A DNA stretch of 64,000 nt from UBA11855 sp964591705 (GCA_964591705.1 CAZQCX010000001.1:50399-114398), one strand, 5' to 3'; counted from the first letter of the stretch, positions 8,177 through 16,851 are shown. Made by a program: numbers and translations. Notes: generated by a model from the sequence alone, not told the origin.

Positions 8177-9211
8177 TTGGGAGTAAACCTCAGAAGCTTG
8201 GTTCCATTGCAAAACATCAGCCTCGAGGACCTGAGCGGAAAAGTCATCGCCGTAGACGCCTACAACGCCATTTATCAGTTCCTCGCAATCATTCGTCAGC
8301 CTGATGGTACTCCGCTCAAAGACAGTACAGGAAAAACCACGAGCCATCTCAGCGGTTTATTCTACCGAACAAGCAACCTCGTTGAGCTCGGCATAAAACC
8401 CATTTATGTCTTTGATGGTCCACCGCCGGTCCTCAAGAAAACCGAGCTTGAACGACGCAGACAAGTCAAGGTTGAAGCCGCGGTCAAATACGCGAAAGCC
8501 GTGGCGAAAGGCAAACTTCGAGAAGCCTTCATTTACGCTCAGGCGGCAACAAGCATGAAGGATTACATGGAGGAAGACAGCAAACGTCTCCTTTCCCTCA
8601 TGGGTCTCCCTTGGATCCAGGCTCCGAGCGAAGGCGAAGCGCAGGCTTCACACTTGACGAAGCGCGGTGATGCAGACTACTGCGCAAGCCAAGACTACGA
8701 CAGTCTACTCTTCGGAGCACAAAAATTGATCCGAAACGTGACTATTTCAGGAAAAAGAAAACTTCCCAGCAAAAACATATACATTGACGTCGTGCCCGAA
8801 CTCATCGAGCTAAAGAAAACTCTGGCGCAGCTGGGTCTCACTTACGAACAACTAATCGACGTTGGAATATTGACAGGTACCGATTTCAACCCTGATGGAA
8901 TAGAAGGCTTGGGACCAAAAACAGCGCTGAAACTTGTGAAACAATATGGGAATCTCGAAAACGCCCTGCCACACGTTAAGAACGTCAGTTTTCCAGTTGA
9001 ACCTGAACAAATCAGGGAAATATTCAGGCGTCCACAAGTCACGAATGACTATAATCTTGAATGGAAAAACGTTGATGAAGAAGGCATCGTTGACTTTTTG
9101 GTCAGACAGAAGAATTTCTCAGAAGAACGAGTGAGAAAAGCAATTAGACGCACACAGGAGTCTACCGACCAGCTCAAAAGAAAAACAACCCTGGAGAAAT
9201 GGTTCGGCTAA
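8177..9211 (+). CDS. fen: Flap endonuclease 1 (FEN-1)
   Basis: Structure-specific 5' nuclease that removes RNA-primer flaps during Okazaki fragment maturation and in repair. The 344-residue product starts (TTG) with MGVNLRSLV and shows the acidic metal-site segments VDAYNAIYQF, EGEAQASHL, CASQDYDSLLFG and GTDFNPDGIEG in the family order. The helix-hairpin-helix GLGPKTALKLV follows the last. The C-terminus ends in TTLEKWFG, a PCNA-interacting (PIP) motif. It is transcribed divergently from the Zn-ribbon/EF-1beta pair and ends one base before the pcm locus on the other strand. Confidence 0.95.
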   Translation: MGVNLRSLVPLQNISLEDLSGKVIAVDAYNAIYQFLAIIRQPDGTPLKDSTGKTTSHLSGLFYRTSNLVELGIKPIYVFDGPPPVLKKTELERRRQVKVEAAVKYAKAVAKGKLREAFIYAQAATSMKDYMEEDSKRLLSLMGLPWIQAPSEGEAQASHLTKRGDADYCASQDYDSLLFGAQKLIRNVTISGKRKLPSKNIYIDVVPELIELKKTLAQLGLTYEQLIDVGILTGTDFNPDGIEGLGPKTALKLVKQYGNLENALPHVKNVSFPVEPEQIREIFRRPQVTNDYNLEWKNVDEEGIVDFLVRQKNFSEERVRKAIRRTQESTDQLKRKTTLEKWFG

Positions 9212-9212
9212 A

Positions 9213-9932
9213 CTAGAACTTGTGACCATACTCCCCAATTAGAGGAACAAAAGCCACTCCGCCCAAGTTCTCCTGTTTGGTTTTCCCCTCAGTCCCTTTC
9301 GTAACTTTGATCAGTGTCTGGAACATCGAAACACTGCCCACCGGTATTATCAGTATTCCACCTTGCTTCAACTGGTCCACTAATGGTTCAGGCACATTAG
9401 GAGCTGCAGCAGTAACAACAATTCGATCATAGGGAGCCTTCTCGGGATACCCTCTTGAACCATCACCAACGGTTATTGTCACGCGATCGGCATAACCAGC
9501 ATTGATTGTGTTTCTCCGCGCAATTTCTCCCAAAGCCTGAACAATCTCAACAGTGTACACATGACCCCACTCGCTTCGCGGCGAGCCATTAGGGGCAATT
9601 ATCTCCGCTATCGTTGCAGCATGCCAGCCCGACCCTCCACCCACTTCAAGGACTTTGTGCCCAACTTTCAACTGAAGAGCTTCGTTCATTATGCAAACCA
9701 TGTTTCGCCTGGCTCAGCATAGGCTGCAGCCATGTGGCGCGGAGATGGTTTGCCCGAAACCAATTGGAAGCGGTGTGTCAACGGTAGCGTAAGATTTTGA
9801 GTCAGGAGGTAAGAACTTGCTGCGAGGCACACTGCGCATACTGCTGATTACTCTGGGCGTGCTTAGAACTCCCTGCTTAACCAGACTGTCAATAAGCTTT
9901 TCCCAATCTGTTTTTTCCAGAACACCCACCAA
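9213..9932 (-). pseudogene. pcm: Protein-L-isoaspartate O-methyltransferase interrupted by an in-frame TGA
   Basis: PCMT methylates damaged isoaspartyl residues using S-adenosylmethionine. Codons from 9932 give the normal N-terminal part up to GQTISAPH. The same frame from the ATG at 9701 gives the rest: MVCIMNEAL, the SAM motif VLEVGGGSGWHAA, and the YDRIVVTAAAP motif. Between them are ten codons (9731-9702) absent from the usual family alignment, one of them TGA (9716-9714). No frameshift is needed to join the halves, so the lesion is a 30-base insertion carrying a stop. It may be a real inactivation, two separately translated pieces, or an assembly error. Confidence 0.8.
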
Positions 9933-9999
9933 AAATAGTATTTGTGCTGGGCTCCTTTATAACCTGATTACCAGAAAGAACAGAGGAAGAGACTAGAGC

Positions 10000-11829
10000 C
10001 TACTTGACGGTTACAGACTTCGCAAGGTTTCTGGGCATATCAGGATTATGGCCTCGCCCAATCGCCATATGGTACGCCAAGAGCTGCAAAGGAATAATGA
10101 AGGGTATAGGGGACAAGATTTCAGGTACTCCGCATGGGATTTCAACATAATCGTCAGACAACGCCTTTATTTCTTCGTCCTCTCGCTCTACTATTGAGAT
10201 TATTGAAGCTCCTCGTGCTTTCATCTCCATTATGTTTCCCACCAATGTTCTGTGAGAACCATCCTTGGGGCAAATAAAAACCACTGGGAACCCACTTTCG
10301 ACTAGACTAATGGGTCCATGTTTGCTCTCACCCGCTGGAAACGCAATTGAAGGAACATACGCTATTTCCATGAGTTTGAGCCTCGCTTCATAGGCTGTAG
10401 CTGTGCTTATGCCGCGTCCAAGAAAGAAAAATACTTTGGCGTTTCGATACTTGTTGGCGATCTGCTTAGCTTTTTCTTCTTGGGTCTCCACTATTTCTCG
10501 GACAATGCTTGGCAATTTCTCAAGCTTCTCTTCCAAGAAATCCATTTCTTGTTGTGAAATCTTTCCCCGCCTCTTAGCTAGTTTAAGGGCGAGTTGAGCC
10601 AGAACCGAAAGCTGCGACGTGAAGGTCTTCGTTGCAGCCACCCCAATCTCAGGACCCGACTGTTGACCAATGTATACCCTCGAAACCCGCGTAAGGGTTG
10701 AACCGATAGCGTTTGTCAAGCCGAGAATTGTGGCGGCTCGTTGTTGACTTGCTGTCACAGCTGCAAGTGTGTCTGCCGTTTCGCCCGACTGGCTTACTGC
10801 TAGAATCGTGCTGTCTATGTTCACTGATTTGCCATGTTGTTCTACGAATTCAGACGCGTAAACAGGATAAGTAGGCAGGAAAGCAAGCTTCGAGAACATG
10901 TAAGAAGCAGCCAAGCATGCATGATATGAAGTTCCACATGCCACAAGGAACACTTCATTTGCTCTGTCGAGAAACGTCGAAATCAGATCAAGGTAATGAT
11001 CCTGCAATCTTATTGTGTTCTGCAATGTCTCTGGCTGCTCGTGAATCTCCTTGATCATAAAGTGTGGATAACCCTGCTTTACAGCCATTTCTGGCGTCCA
11101 ATCGATGACTTCCGGCTCACGGATAACAAGGCTATTATCGCAGATCTTTCTGATTTCGTACCCTACTCTGGAGAGGACAACGATTTCACCATCGCTGATC
11201 AAAACTGCCTTTTTTGTTAAAGGCAGGAATGCGGGAATGTCTGATGCACAAAAAAGCGCTTTGTCTCCCACGCCCAAGACAAGGGGGCTTTCGCTTCTGG
11301 CGCATATTATCTTGTCAGGATCATACGTTGAAATGATGGCTAGGGCATAGGATCCCTCTATTCTTTTCAACGCTTCTCGGACGGCTTCGTAGAGGCTTGG
11401 AAGCGTTTTTCCCTTCAGGTTCTCCTCTATCATATGGGCTATGACCTCGGTGTCTGTTTTTGACACGAAAACATGTCCCTTGGACTCAAGTTCCAACCTG
11501 AGTTCCGAGAAGTTTTCGATTATGCCGTTGTGAACTACGATAATTCGCCCGCTGCAATCAACATGCGGGTGAGCGTTTACTTTCAATGGCGCACCGTGCG
11601 TGGCCCACCTTGTGTGTCCGATGCCTATGTCGCCCGCCATCTCGTCGAGGTTCAAGATTCTGTGGACGTCGTCTATCATTCCTTGATCTTTCTTAATAGT
11701 TACTTTTCCGTTGTCAAGTGTTGCGATGCCCACTGAGTCGTAACCGCGGTACTCCAGCCTTTTCAGTGATTCACGAATCAGTGTTGCCGCCTTTCCCTCG
11801 CTCATGATGCAGCCAAAAATCCCACACAT
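10000..11829 (-). CDS. glmS: Glucosamine-fructose-6-phosphate aminotransferase (isomerising)
   Basis: Makes glucosamine-6-phosphate from fructose-6-phosphate and glutamine, the first step to UDP-GlcNAc and surface glycans. The 609-residue product has the N-terminal nucleophile glutaminase domain starting MCGIFGC (Cys2 becomes N-terminal after Met removal), with RLEYRGYDSVG and HTRWATHG. Two SIS sugar-isomerase domains follow, for example ACGTSYHA, SQSGETADT and the C-terminal NLAKSVTVK. It is a single gene facing away from the HTH/S-layer gene. The spacer holds a TATA-like element (11895-11903) and a dyad (11912-11925). Confidence 0.96.
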   Translation of the reverse strand: MCGIFGCIMSEGKAATLIRESLKRLEYRGYDSVGIATLDNGKVTIKKDQGMIDDVHRILNLDEMAGDIGIGHTRWATHGAPLKVNAHPHVDCSGRIIVVHNGIIENFSELRLELESKGHVFVSKTDTEVIAHMIEENLKGKTLPSLYEAVREALKRIEGSYALAIISTYDPDKIICARSESPLVLGVGDKALFCASDIPAFLPLTKKAVLISDGEIVVLSRVGYEIRKICDNSLVIREPEVIDWTPEMAVKQGYPHFMIKEIHEQPETLQNTIRLQDHYLDLISTFLDRANEVFLVACGTSYHACLAASYMFSKLAFLPTYPVYASEFVEQHGKSVNIDSTILAVSQSGETADTLAAVTASQQRAATILGLTNAIGSTLTRVSRVYIGQQSGPEIGVAATKTFTSQLSVLAQLALKLAKRRGKISQQEMDFLEEKLEKLPSIVREIVETQEEKAKQIANKYRNAKVFFFLGRGISTATAYEARLKLMEIAYVPSIAFPAGESKHGPISLVESGFPVVFICPKDGSHRTLVGNIMEMKARGASIISIVEREDEEIKALSDDYVEIPCGVPEILSPIPFIIPLQLLAYHMAIGRGHNPDMPRNLAKSVTVK

Positions 11830-11894
11830 TCACGTTTCAACTGCCTTGTCACGTTACCCAATGGTTCATTTGAAGCTTCCGTACTACTAATAAG

Positions 11895-11903
11895 CATTTT
11901 TAA
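11895..11903 (-). promoter_or_regulatory. glmS: TATA-like box for glmS
   Basis: The minus strand reads TTAAAAATG-type sequence about 66-74 nt upstream of the glmS ATG at 11829. It implies a 5' leader of about 45 nt starting near 11874. Confidence 0.35.
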
Positions 11904-11911
11904 GAAGCCTC

Positions 11912-11925
11912 TTTCACTTGTGAAA
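11912..11925. promoter_or_regulatory. Perfect dyad next to the glmS promoter, possible operator
   Basis: TTTCAC-TT-GTGAAA is a perfect 6+6 inverted repeat about 9 bases upstream of the glmS TATA-like element, where a BRE or an operator would sit. A regulator binding here could compete with or recruit TFB. No regulator is named by the sequence; the neighbouring HTH protein is one candidate. Inference only. Confidence 0.3.
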
Positions 11926-12002
11926 AAGATTCTATAATGGTTTCTCATTTCCGCTCAGGAATAAGACATTTGCGGTTTTCCTCGCGAAAAACCATGAAAA
12001 GA

Positions 12003-12011
12003 TTTTTAATA
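12003..12011 (+). promoter_or_regulatory. TATA-like box for the HTH/S-layer-type gene
   Basis: TTTTTAATA is about 32-40 nt before the ATG at 12043. A purine-rich GAGGCGAG at about 12030-12037 may serve as ribosome site or overlap the transcript start. Confidence 0.4.
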
Positions 12012-12042
12012 ATGGATACTCCATGTTGACGAGGCGAGAAAC

Positions 12043-13026
12043 ATGACCAAGACGCTTCTTCTACAGGACGACGGTGACAGTCAGAAAGTGAAAGATATCT
12101 CAATGATGGACTATCAAAAGCTCAAAATGATCCTAAGCAAGATCAGTCTGGAAATCCTAGAAGCCCTCTCCGAAAAAGCGATGTACCCGCTCGAGCTCAG
12201 CAAGCACATCGGCATTCATGAACAAGTAGTCTATTATCATATTCGGCGACTGGCAAAAGCAGGAGCCATAACCATTGAAAAAGAAGAGAATAAGAAAGGT
12301 GCCATAGCTAAGTACTACAGAACAGTCTCGCCTGCTTTCGGTTTCGAATTTCCAGAAGGATATAAAGATCTTGGGAAAAAGGCTTCTTTGCTCTCTGTGA
12401 GCCCGCAGCTGCAGGGCTTCTTCAGGGAATTTGTGAACATCGAAGGTTTCCTTGAAGGAAAAATCGTTGTTGGTTGTCCCGCGCCTCATGGACCATTCAA
12501 GACAAGTGCGAGAGACGGTCATTACGCTGCTGCTCTCACCTTATTCCTCGGTCAATTTGCTAGAAATCCTGCTGAGTTTGCCATAAAATTGGACACAGAC
12601 GTGAAGGCTGAAAAAGAAGAGAAAAACAATCTCATACTTGTAGGCGGTCCTGGAACAAATCTTCTGACACAAGAGATAAACGATTGCCTACCTGTAAGGT
12701 TCAATATGCAATCATCCGAGAAAGGTTACCTTCTAGGTGGCTTGGTTTCGCAGAAAACATCATGTGTGTATACAGCTGACACCATTGGAATTGTTGCGAA
12801 AATACGCAACCCTTGGGATGAAAGCAAACGCATCATAGTCGTTGCGGGGAACAAGGCGGTGGGCACCAAAGCGTCTGTACTATCCTTAACTAACTTTCAT
12901 GAGACAACTCTCAAAGACTACAAGGGCGATGGGATGTTCCTAGCTGTTATACAAGGTTACGATCTGGATGGAGACGGAAAAGTTGATTCCATAGAGGTTG
13001 CGGAACAGCATTGCATGCAAACCTGA
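12043..13026 (+). CDS. Winged-helix protein fused to an S-layer-type C-terminal domain
   Basis: A 327-residue protein with two parts. Residues about 30-105 form an ArsR-like winged helix (EILEALSEKAMYPLELSKHI, VVYYHIRRLAKAGAI, then a wing). Residues about 140-310 contain alternating beta segments such as GKIVVGCPAPHGP and NNLILVGGPGTNLLTQ. The latter resemble the domain found in archaeal S-layer proteins and in HTH/S-layer fusion proteins. No signal peptide is present, so the domain works inside the cell. Near the C-terminus DLDGDGKVDSIE is a dockerin/EF-hand-like calcium loop. The gene overlaps the next one by 16 bases, pointing to one operon. Confidence 0.7.
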   Translation: MTKTLLLQDDGDSQKVKDISMMDYQKLKMILSKISLEILEALSEKAMYPLELSKHIGIHEQVVYYHIRRLAKAGAITIEKEENKKGAIAKYYRTVSPAFGFEFPEGYKDLGKKASLLSVSPQLQGFFREFVNIEGFLEGKIVVGCPAPHGPFKTSARDGHYAAALTLFLGQFARNPAEFAIKLDTDVKAEKEEKNNLILVGGPGTNLLTQEINDCLPVRFNMQSSEKGYLLGGLVSQKTSCVYTADTIGIVAKIRNPWDESKRIIVVAGNKAVGTKASVLSLTNFHETTLKDYKGDGMFLAVIQGYDLDGDGKVDSIEVAEQHCMQT

Positions 13027-13442
13027 AAGAAGTTGTTCTTGGTAGAGGTCATGTGAATGTTCAAGCAACCCACAGAACGACGCTTGAGTTTACTAGGGAA
13101 GCTAGTCTTTCCAAAATGGGAGACTGCATAGTCTCTGTTGGCGCAGACAAATCAGTTGCAGACCTTAATGTGGGATTCAAGAAGAATTTGGCAACAGACA
13201 GTGCAAGGCTCACAATTCAAGTTGAAGTTGGGGAACTTTCGGAAAAAATCCAAGCAATGGGATCATCACGTTTGACTTTTTCACATGAAACGGCAATGGT
13301 CGTCAGAAAGAGTAATTATGTGTGCAGTAGGACTCTTGCGGTATGCGCAGACAAGGCAGCAAACGATTTGTCTCGAAGTCTGATTGAAAGGCTCAAGAAC
13401 CCAGAACAAGAAGTAAGAATAACCATGACGCTTTGTCGCTAG
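13011..13442 (+). CDS. DUF371 family protein
   Basis: The 143-residue product matches the archaeal DUF371 (COG2090) pattern: GHVNVQATHRTTLEFTRE near the N-terminus, then GDCIVSVGADK. The function of the family is not known. The start is a TTG inside the end of the upstream gene (16-base overlap), which suggests translational coupling. It meets trm5 tail to tail with a 4-base overlap. Confidence 0.8.
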   Translation: MHANLKEVVLGRGHVNVQATHRTTLEFTREASLSKMGDCIVSVGADKSVADLNVGFKKNLATDSARLTIQVEVGELSEKIQAMGSSRLTFSHETAMVVRKSNYVCSRTLAVCADKAANDLSRSLIERLKNPEQEVRITMTLCR

Positions 13443-14509
13443 AGTATTTTCGCATCTAGAGCAACTTGCCATTCATATGGTGCTGTTTCGCGAACAGCCT
13501 TCGTGGACAAAAATTCAACCACTCTTCTCCCTGCTTTCTCCACCCCTTCACTGAGCCGTCTTTGCACATCTTCCAACGTTTCCGGTCGACGAGCAAAGCC
13601 ATAGAAATGAACAATGCCGCCTGCAGGTTTTATTGCCCCACAGGCTGCATCCATAAATTCAATCGCTCTCTCGGGCAAATTCATTACTACGCGGTCCGCG
13701 ACTCCAGCGAGTTTCTCTGTCACAATTTGGGCTGCTTCGCCCAGAATTGGGAACACTTGATTCTCTACCCTGTTTAAACGCACGTTCGTTTCGAGCAATC
13801 TGATGGCCATTGGGTTAATGTCTACTGCATAGACCTTGACACAAGAGTTGGTCTTTGAAATGAGGATCGAGAACGGTCCCACTCCTGCAAACAGGTCTAC
13901 GATAGTCTCTCTCTTTCCAACAAGTAAGGCAATCCGTTTGTGTTCTTGAGAAAGCCGAGGAGAAAAATACGCTTTGGCAACATCCACCATATAGATGCAT
14001 CCGAACTCTTTGTGCATCGTGCTTGTTTTTTGCTCTCCTGCGATCAAGGCAAGTTCTCGCAAACGGTAAGTGCCTGTGACAACACCAGCTTTTGAAAACA
14101 CTGTTTTGATCTTCGGGTGGCTTTCCATTATTGCTTTTCCGATGAGTTCTTGATGCTCTCGAAGTTGAGGAGAAATTTCGATGATTGCTATGTCCCCAAT
14201 AATATCTAATGCTCGCGGCAGATCTGCAAGCAATTTGGGCTGAAGTTGTCTCTCAAGAACGTCCCTCAACGTTTTTCTTTGTGACTTTTTCTTGGCAAAG
14301 GTTCCAGTCTCCAAAATGAAGCCTGGAAATAGGGCTTTGAAGATAGCCCCTTCTTCTTCGTTTGGTCGGCGAACCAACGGGACATAAATTGAACTATCAT
14401 CAGCCTGTATCCGCAATTCTTGGTCGCCAATTTCCATTTTGTTAACCAGCTTCAGCATCCTTTCACCTTGATTTCTTTGGACCTTGATACACAGCGATTT
14501 TCTTAACAC
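13439..14509 (-). CDS. trm5: tRNA (guanine-N1)-methyltransferase Trm5
   Basis: Methylates G37 next to the tRNA anticodon, preventing frameshifts; in archaea related enzymes also serve wyosine synthesis. The SAM-binding motif is DLFAGVGPFSI, and the class-specific catalytic motif appears as MNLPERA. The N-terminal D1 domain starts CIKVQRNQGERML. The GTG at 14509, four bases after the rtcA stop, gives 356 residues with D1 at the very start. The open frame reaches 14590 inside rtcA but adds residues not expected in the family. Co-transcribed behind rtcA. Confidence 0.9.
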   Translation of the reverse strand: MLRKSLCIKVQRNQGERMLKLVNKMEIGDQELRIQADDSSIYVPLVRRPNEEEGAIFKALFPGFILETGTFAKKKSQRKTLRDVLERQLQPKLLADLPRALDIIGDIAIIEISPQLREHQELIGKAIMESHPKIKTVFSKAGVVTGTYRLRELALIAGEQKTSTMHKEFGCIYMVDVAKAYFSPRLSQEHKRIALLVGKRETIVDLFAGVGPFSILISKTNSCVKVYAVDINPMAIRLLETNVRLNRVENQVFPILGEAAQIVTEKLAGVADRVVMNLPERAIEFMDAACGAIKPAGGIVHFYGFARRPETLEDVQRRLSEGVEKAGRRVVEFLSTKAVRETAPYEWQVALDAKIL

Positions 14510-14513
14510 GGTA

Positions 14514-15599
14514 CTAGCCAATTTTCTCAACCCTGAAAAGCCCGCTTTCTTTTCTGATGTTGAAATGTGCTCCAAGCATTTCTTCTGCAAGCCAAATATT
14601 TGCCTCTAAATGGTCAGTAACTTCCCGTGTGAAGAACAACGAAGAGCCCTCCGTGAGAGCCATGTAAGCTATGAGCATATCAGCTAAATGCGTGTCCACT
14701 GTTGCTTTTGCTGAGATTTCGGAGAAGAGCTTCTCTGCCGCTTCTCTGCCTACTGTTTCGCTTGGCTTGCCAAGCTCTCCGATTGAGTCAGCACCCAACA
14801 ATATTCCTTCCTCGCTCTCTGTCCATAAGACAATTGAACTCCCTTTTTGTATTGGGTTTGATGTATCATTCAAAACTTGTATCTGCGTAACCAAACCTCT
14901 TTCAGAAAGATATTCATGGGCTGCGCGTGCTTGTCGTTCAGCGACCCTCTTGTCTGCAAGGAAAGTGCAGGTTGAAATTCCTCTGGTGGTTCTAATGTTT
15001 CCATGAGTCTGTAATCTTAAAGGTCTTTTCTGAGTTGCAGGCTTCACCTTCAAAGTGACTTCTCCCATCCCTTTTGGATAGTACCCATATCGGTGGACGG
15101 TAATTGAGCCAACAATGCCCATCTTGGTGAGGCTTGGGAGCAGCACGTTGCTCAGGTAGTTGATTGTGGGGGCGTTTGACGTGTCAGTTCCTCCTTTGGT
15201 CACGTGGATCTGCACTGTGTCTTTGGATACCGCGCATATTGGCAGGATTGCTAACAGAAGCATTGGGATGTTTCCAGCGGTTCCAATTCGAGCTTCGAAG
15301 TTTCCTCCTTTTATCTCCCTAGGAGTGAACCACAATTCTCTTGAATTCAGGGTTGCTCCCTTTATTTCTGCATCGCACAGCTTGGCTGCAGTGAGTACAG
15401 CTTCCAAGTGTTGAGGTTTCAAGCCTGGTTGAGGTCTATTCTGTCTTATGTTGAAGACGTGCACTTTTTCTCCGCTTATGGCGGCAAATGCAACCGCTAG
15501 TCGCAGAATCGTTCCACTTCCGCTTTTCAGACTTCCGTCAATTTCAAACACTGAGGTGTCGCCCAAGTGGTAATTTCTATCGTTAAATAAGGGCTGCAA
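14514..15599 (-). CDS. rtcA: RNA 3'-terminal phosphate cyclase
   Basis: Converts RNA 3'-phosphate ends to 2',3'-cyclic phosphates using ATP through an AMP-histidine intermediate. The 361-residue size is right for the family. The N-terminal signature is EIDGSLKSGSGTILRLAVA, a variant of the usual GEGGGQ-ILR loop. The candidate nucleophile His is in VDTHLADML near residue 315, and GGTDTSNAPTINYL is also a conserved segment. It is followed directly by trm5. Confidence 0.9.
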   Translation of the reverse strand: MQPLFNDRNYHLGDTSVFEIDGSLKSGSGTILRLAVAFAAISGEKVHVFNIRQNRPQPGLKPQHLEAVLTAAKLCDAEIKGATLNSRELWFTPREIKGGNFEARIGTAGNIPMLLLAILPICAVSKDTVQIHVTKGGTDTSNAPTINYLSNVLLPSLTKMGIVGSITVHRYGYYPKGMGEVTLKVKPATQKRPLRLQTHGNIRTTRGISTCTFLADKRVAERQARAAHEYLSERGLVTQIQVLNDTSNPIQKGSSIVLWTESEEGILLGADSIGELGKPSETVGREAAEKLFSEISAKATVDTHLADMLIAYMALTEGSSLFFTREVTDHLEANIWLAEEMLGAHFNIRKESGLFRVEKIG

Positions 15600-15600
15600 A

Positions 15601-15610
15601 TAATTAATAA
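15601..15610 (+). promoter_or_regulatory. TATA-like box for the gene at 15650
   Basis: TAATTAATAA lies 40-49 nt upstream of the ATG at 15650, placing transcription start near 15631, just before the GAGGGAG ribosome site at 15634-15640. The ribosome site decides the start in favour of 15650 rather than the TTG at 15620. Confidence 0.4.
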
Positions 15611-15649
15611 ACGCCGTGATTGTTTAAGAGTCTGAGGGAGAAGTCGAAG

Positions 15650-16042
15650 ATGAGCTCTGAAAAAGAGAAACTTGAAGATCTTCTCAAGCGGATAGACGAA
15701 ATTCTCTTGAACTTAAAAGTCATTTCTGAAGACCTGAAAACTGTTACTGCTTCGCTGAAATCCATGGCTGTCTCGCAAATCATTCGCCCTGCTGGGCAGC
15801 CTCAAGCTGTAGTTTCACAGGAAGGGCAGAAATCGCTTGATGACATTCGGCTGTCTTTTCCAGCGGACTTGGAGAATCTTCTCAACTTCGAGGACAGAAC
15901 CGACTATGTCGTGATCCGCCCACGCCAGTTCTTGGGGTCAGAAAACTTCGCGAGGATTGCTTCAACGGTCAGAGGCTTGGGAGGCGAATATATAAGCGCT
16001 GGGAAGGATTCCCACTTCAGGATCTACAAGAAGAGGAGCTAG
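15650..16042 (+). CDS. Coiled-coil hypothetical protein (130 aa)
   Basis: Residues about 1-45 are a leucine-rich heptad helix (KLEDLLKRIDEILLNLKVISEDLKTV and on), then a flexible stretch rich in Q, P and A. A compact C-terminal domain of about 55 residues follows, with YVVIRPRQFLGSENFARIASTVR and HFRIYKKRS. The C-terminal piece looks like a small alpha/beta nucleic-acid or protein binding unit, but I do not recognise the family. The start is chosen from the GAGGGAG ribosome site. Confidence 0.7.
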   Translation: MSSEKEKLEDLLKRIDEILLNLKVISEDLKTVTASLKSMAVSQIIRPAGQPQAVVSQEGQKSLDDIRLSFPADLENLLNFEDRTDYVVIRPRQFLGSENFARIASTVRGLGGEYISAGKDSHFRIYKKRS

Positions 16043-16164
16043 CAACACAGCTCAGAAATAGCCAAGGCAGGGTTGGTTTTAAAGCAACAGTAGTGGCTCA
16101 TTCGATTCTCCAGTTTAGTTTAACTCACCTCTCCGCTGAGCCAGAGGGTAGTTTGTGCAGTCAT

Positions 16165-16172
16165 CTTAAAAG
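16165..16172 (+). promoter_or_regulatory. TATA-like box for the gene at 16188
   Basis: CTTAAAAG is centred about 20 nt before the ATG at 16188 and 28 nt before an in-frame GTG at 16197. The usual archaeal spacing would make the GTG, or the ATG at 16206, the leaderless start. Confidence 0.35.
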
Positions 16173-16187
16173 CGCCTGGATCTTGAC

Positions 16188-16541
16188 ATGATTCCAGTGA
16201 ATGGCATGTTTGGGAACAGCACTGGAAAGCTGCTTGTTTATGCGTCAAGTCGTGCTCCACATAGAAATCGTCTGAAGTCGGTCAGGGCAGCGGCTCAAGA
16301 AACTGCGAGTTTGTTTAGGTTAGATTTTGAAATGGTCAAGTTTAGAGAGAACGCTTCACAAATTTACGTCTATTATGAGAATGGACAGGACGAACCTGTC
16401 CCCATCTATTGTGATGAAGGCAAACAAAATGATCCGGAGAGTATTTGTTCAAATCTGAGGAGAATGATGTTTGTGCTTTCTTTTCATCCCAGTAATTCAG
16501 CTTTGCAGCGGATGCGTAGTGAGATTAGAAGACTTTCTTGA
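16188..16541 (+). CDS. Small hypothetical protein (117 aa)
   Basis: A soluble, basic, 117-residue product with segments GKLLVYASSRAPHRNRLKSVRAAAQE and YVYYENGQDEPVPIYCDEG. I do not recognise the family. The start is ATG 16188 by length, but GTG 16197 or ATG 16206 fit the promoter spacing better. Its last 17 bases overlap the end of the gene on the opposite strand. Confidence 0.6.
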   Translation: MIPVNGMFGNSTGKLLVYASSRAPHRNRLKSVRAAAQETASLFRLDFEMVKFRENASQIYVYYENGQDEPVPIYCDEGKQNDPESICSNLRRMMFVLSFHPSNSALQRMRSEIRRLS

Positions 16542-16851
16542 AACGGATGCTCTGATCGTCTAAGGATACTTCATAGATTTGGTTCACGTCAAAATCAATG
16601 CCCAAACTGTCGTATTCTTGCTCTGTCAAGAAGAGGACTATCTTCGGATTTGCCAATTGTGTTCTTTGTGGAAGAAATGGCATTTGCGTCTGGATTGCCT
16701 GCATCAAATCCTGTGCGAGTTTGGCTTCCTCGGTTTGAGGTCTAACCACATATGGTGAGATTTCGCGTTCTTCCACGAGCTCTATTCTCTTGCCAAGGTT
16801 CCCATCCAGATCTCGGGTTGACTCGATTTTGTTGACTCTTACTCGAAACAT
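16525..16851 (-). CDS. Conserved hypothetical protein (108 aa)
   Basis: A 108-residue protein starting FRVRVNKIESTRDLDGNLGKRIELVEE, with a middle helix (EEAKLAQDLMQAIQTQMPF) and a C-terminal beta segment. The strand-rich N-terminus with a KRIELVE stretch is faintly like arcadin-1 of the crenactin cytoskeleton cluster. No crenactin gene is nearby, so I leave it unnamed. It ends inside the tail of the convergent gene at 16188, and the insertion sequence lies 60 bases upstream of its start. Confidence 0.6.
   Translation of the reverse strand: MFRVRVNKIESTRDLDGNLGKRIELVEEREISPYVVRPQTEEAKLAQDLMQAIQTQMPFLPQRTQLANPKIVLFLTEQEYDSLGIDFDVNQIYEVSLDDQSIRFKKVF

Noticed and set aside
7876..8247. Long 123-residue form of the Zn-ribbon protein
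   Set aside because: Would overlap the divergent fen1 coding region; the 62-residue form has a ribosome site and matches family size.
9702..9731. Translational bypass or selenocysteine at the pcm TGA
   Set aside because: A hop between the ACATGG repeats would resume in the wrong frame (32-base offset), and no SECIS-like structure or selenoprotein context is visible. A plain insertion is simpler.
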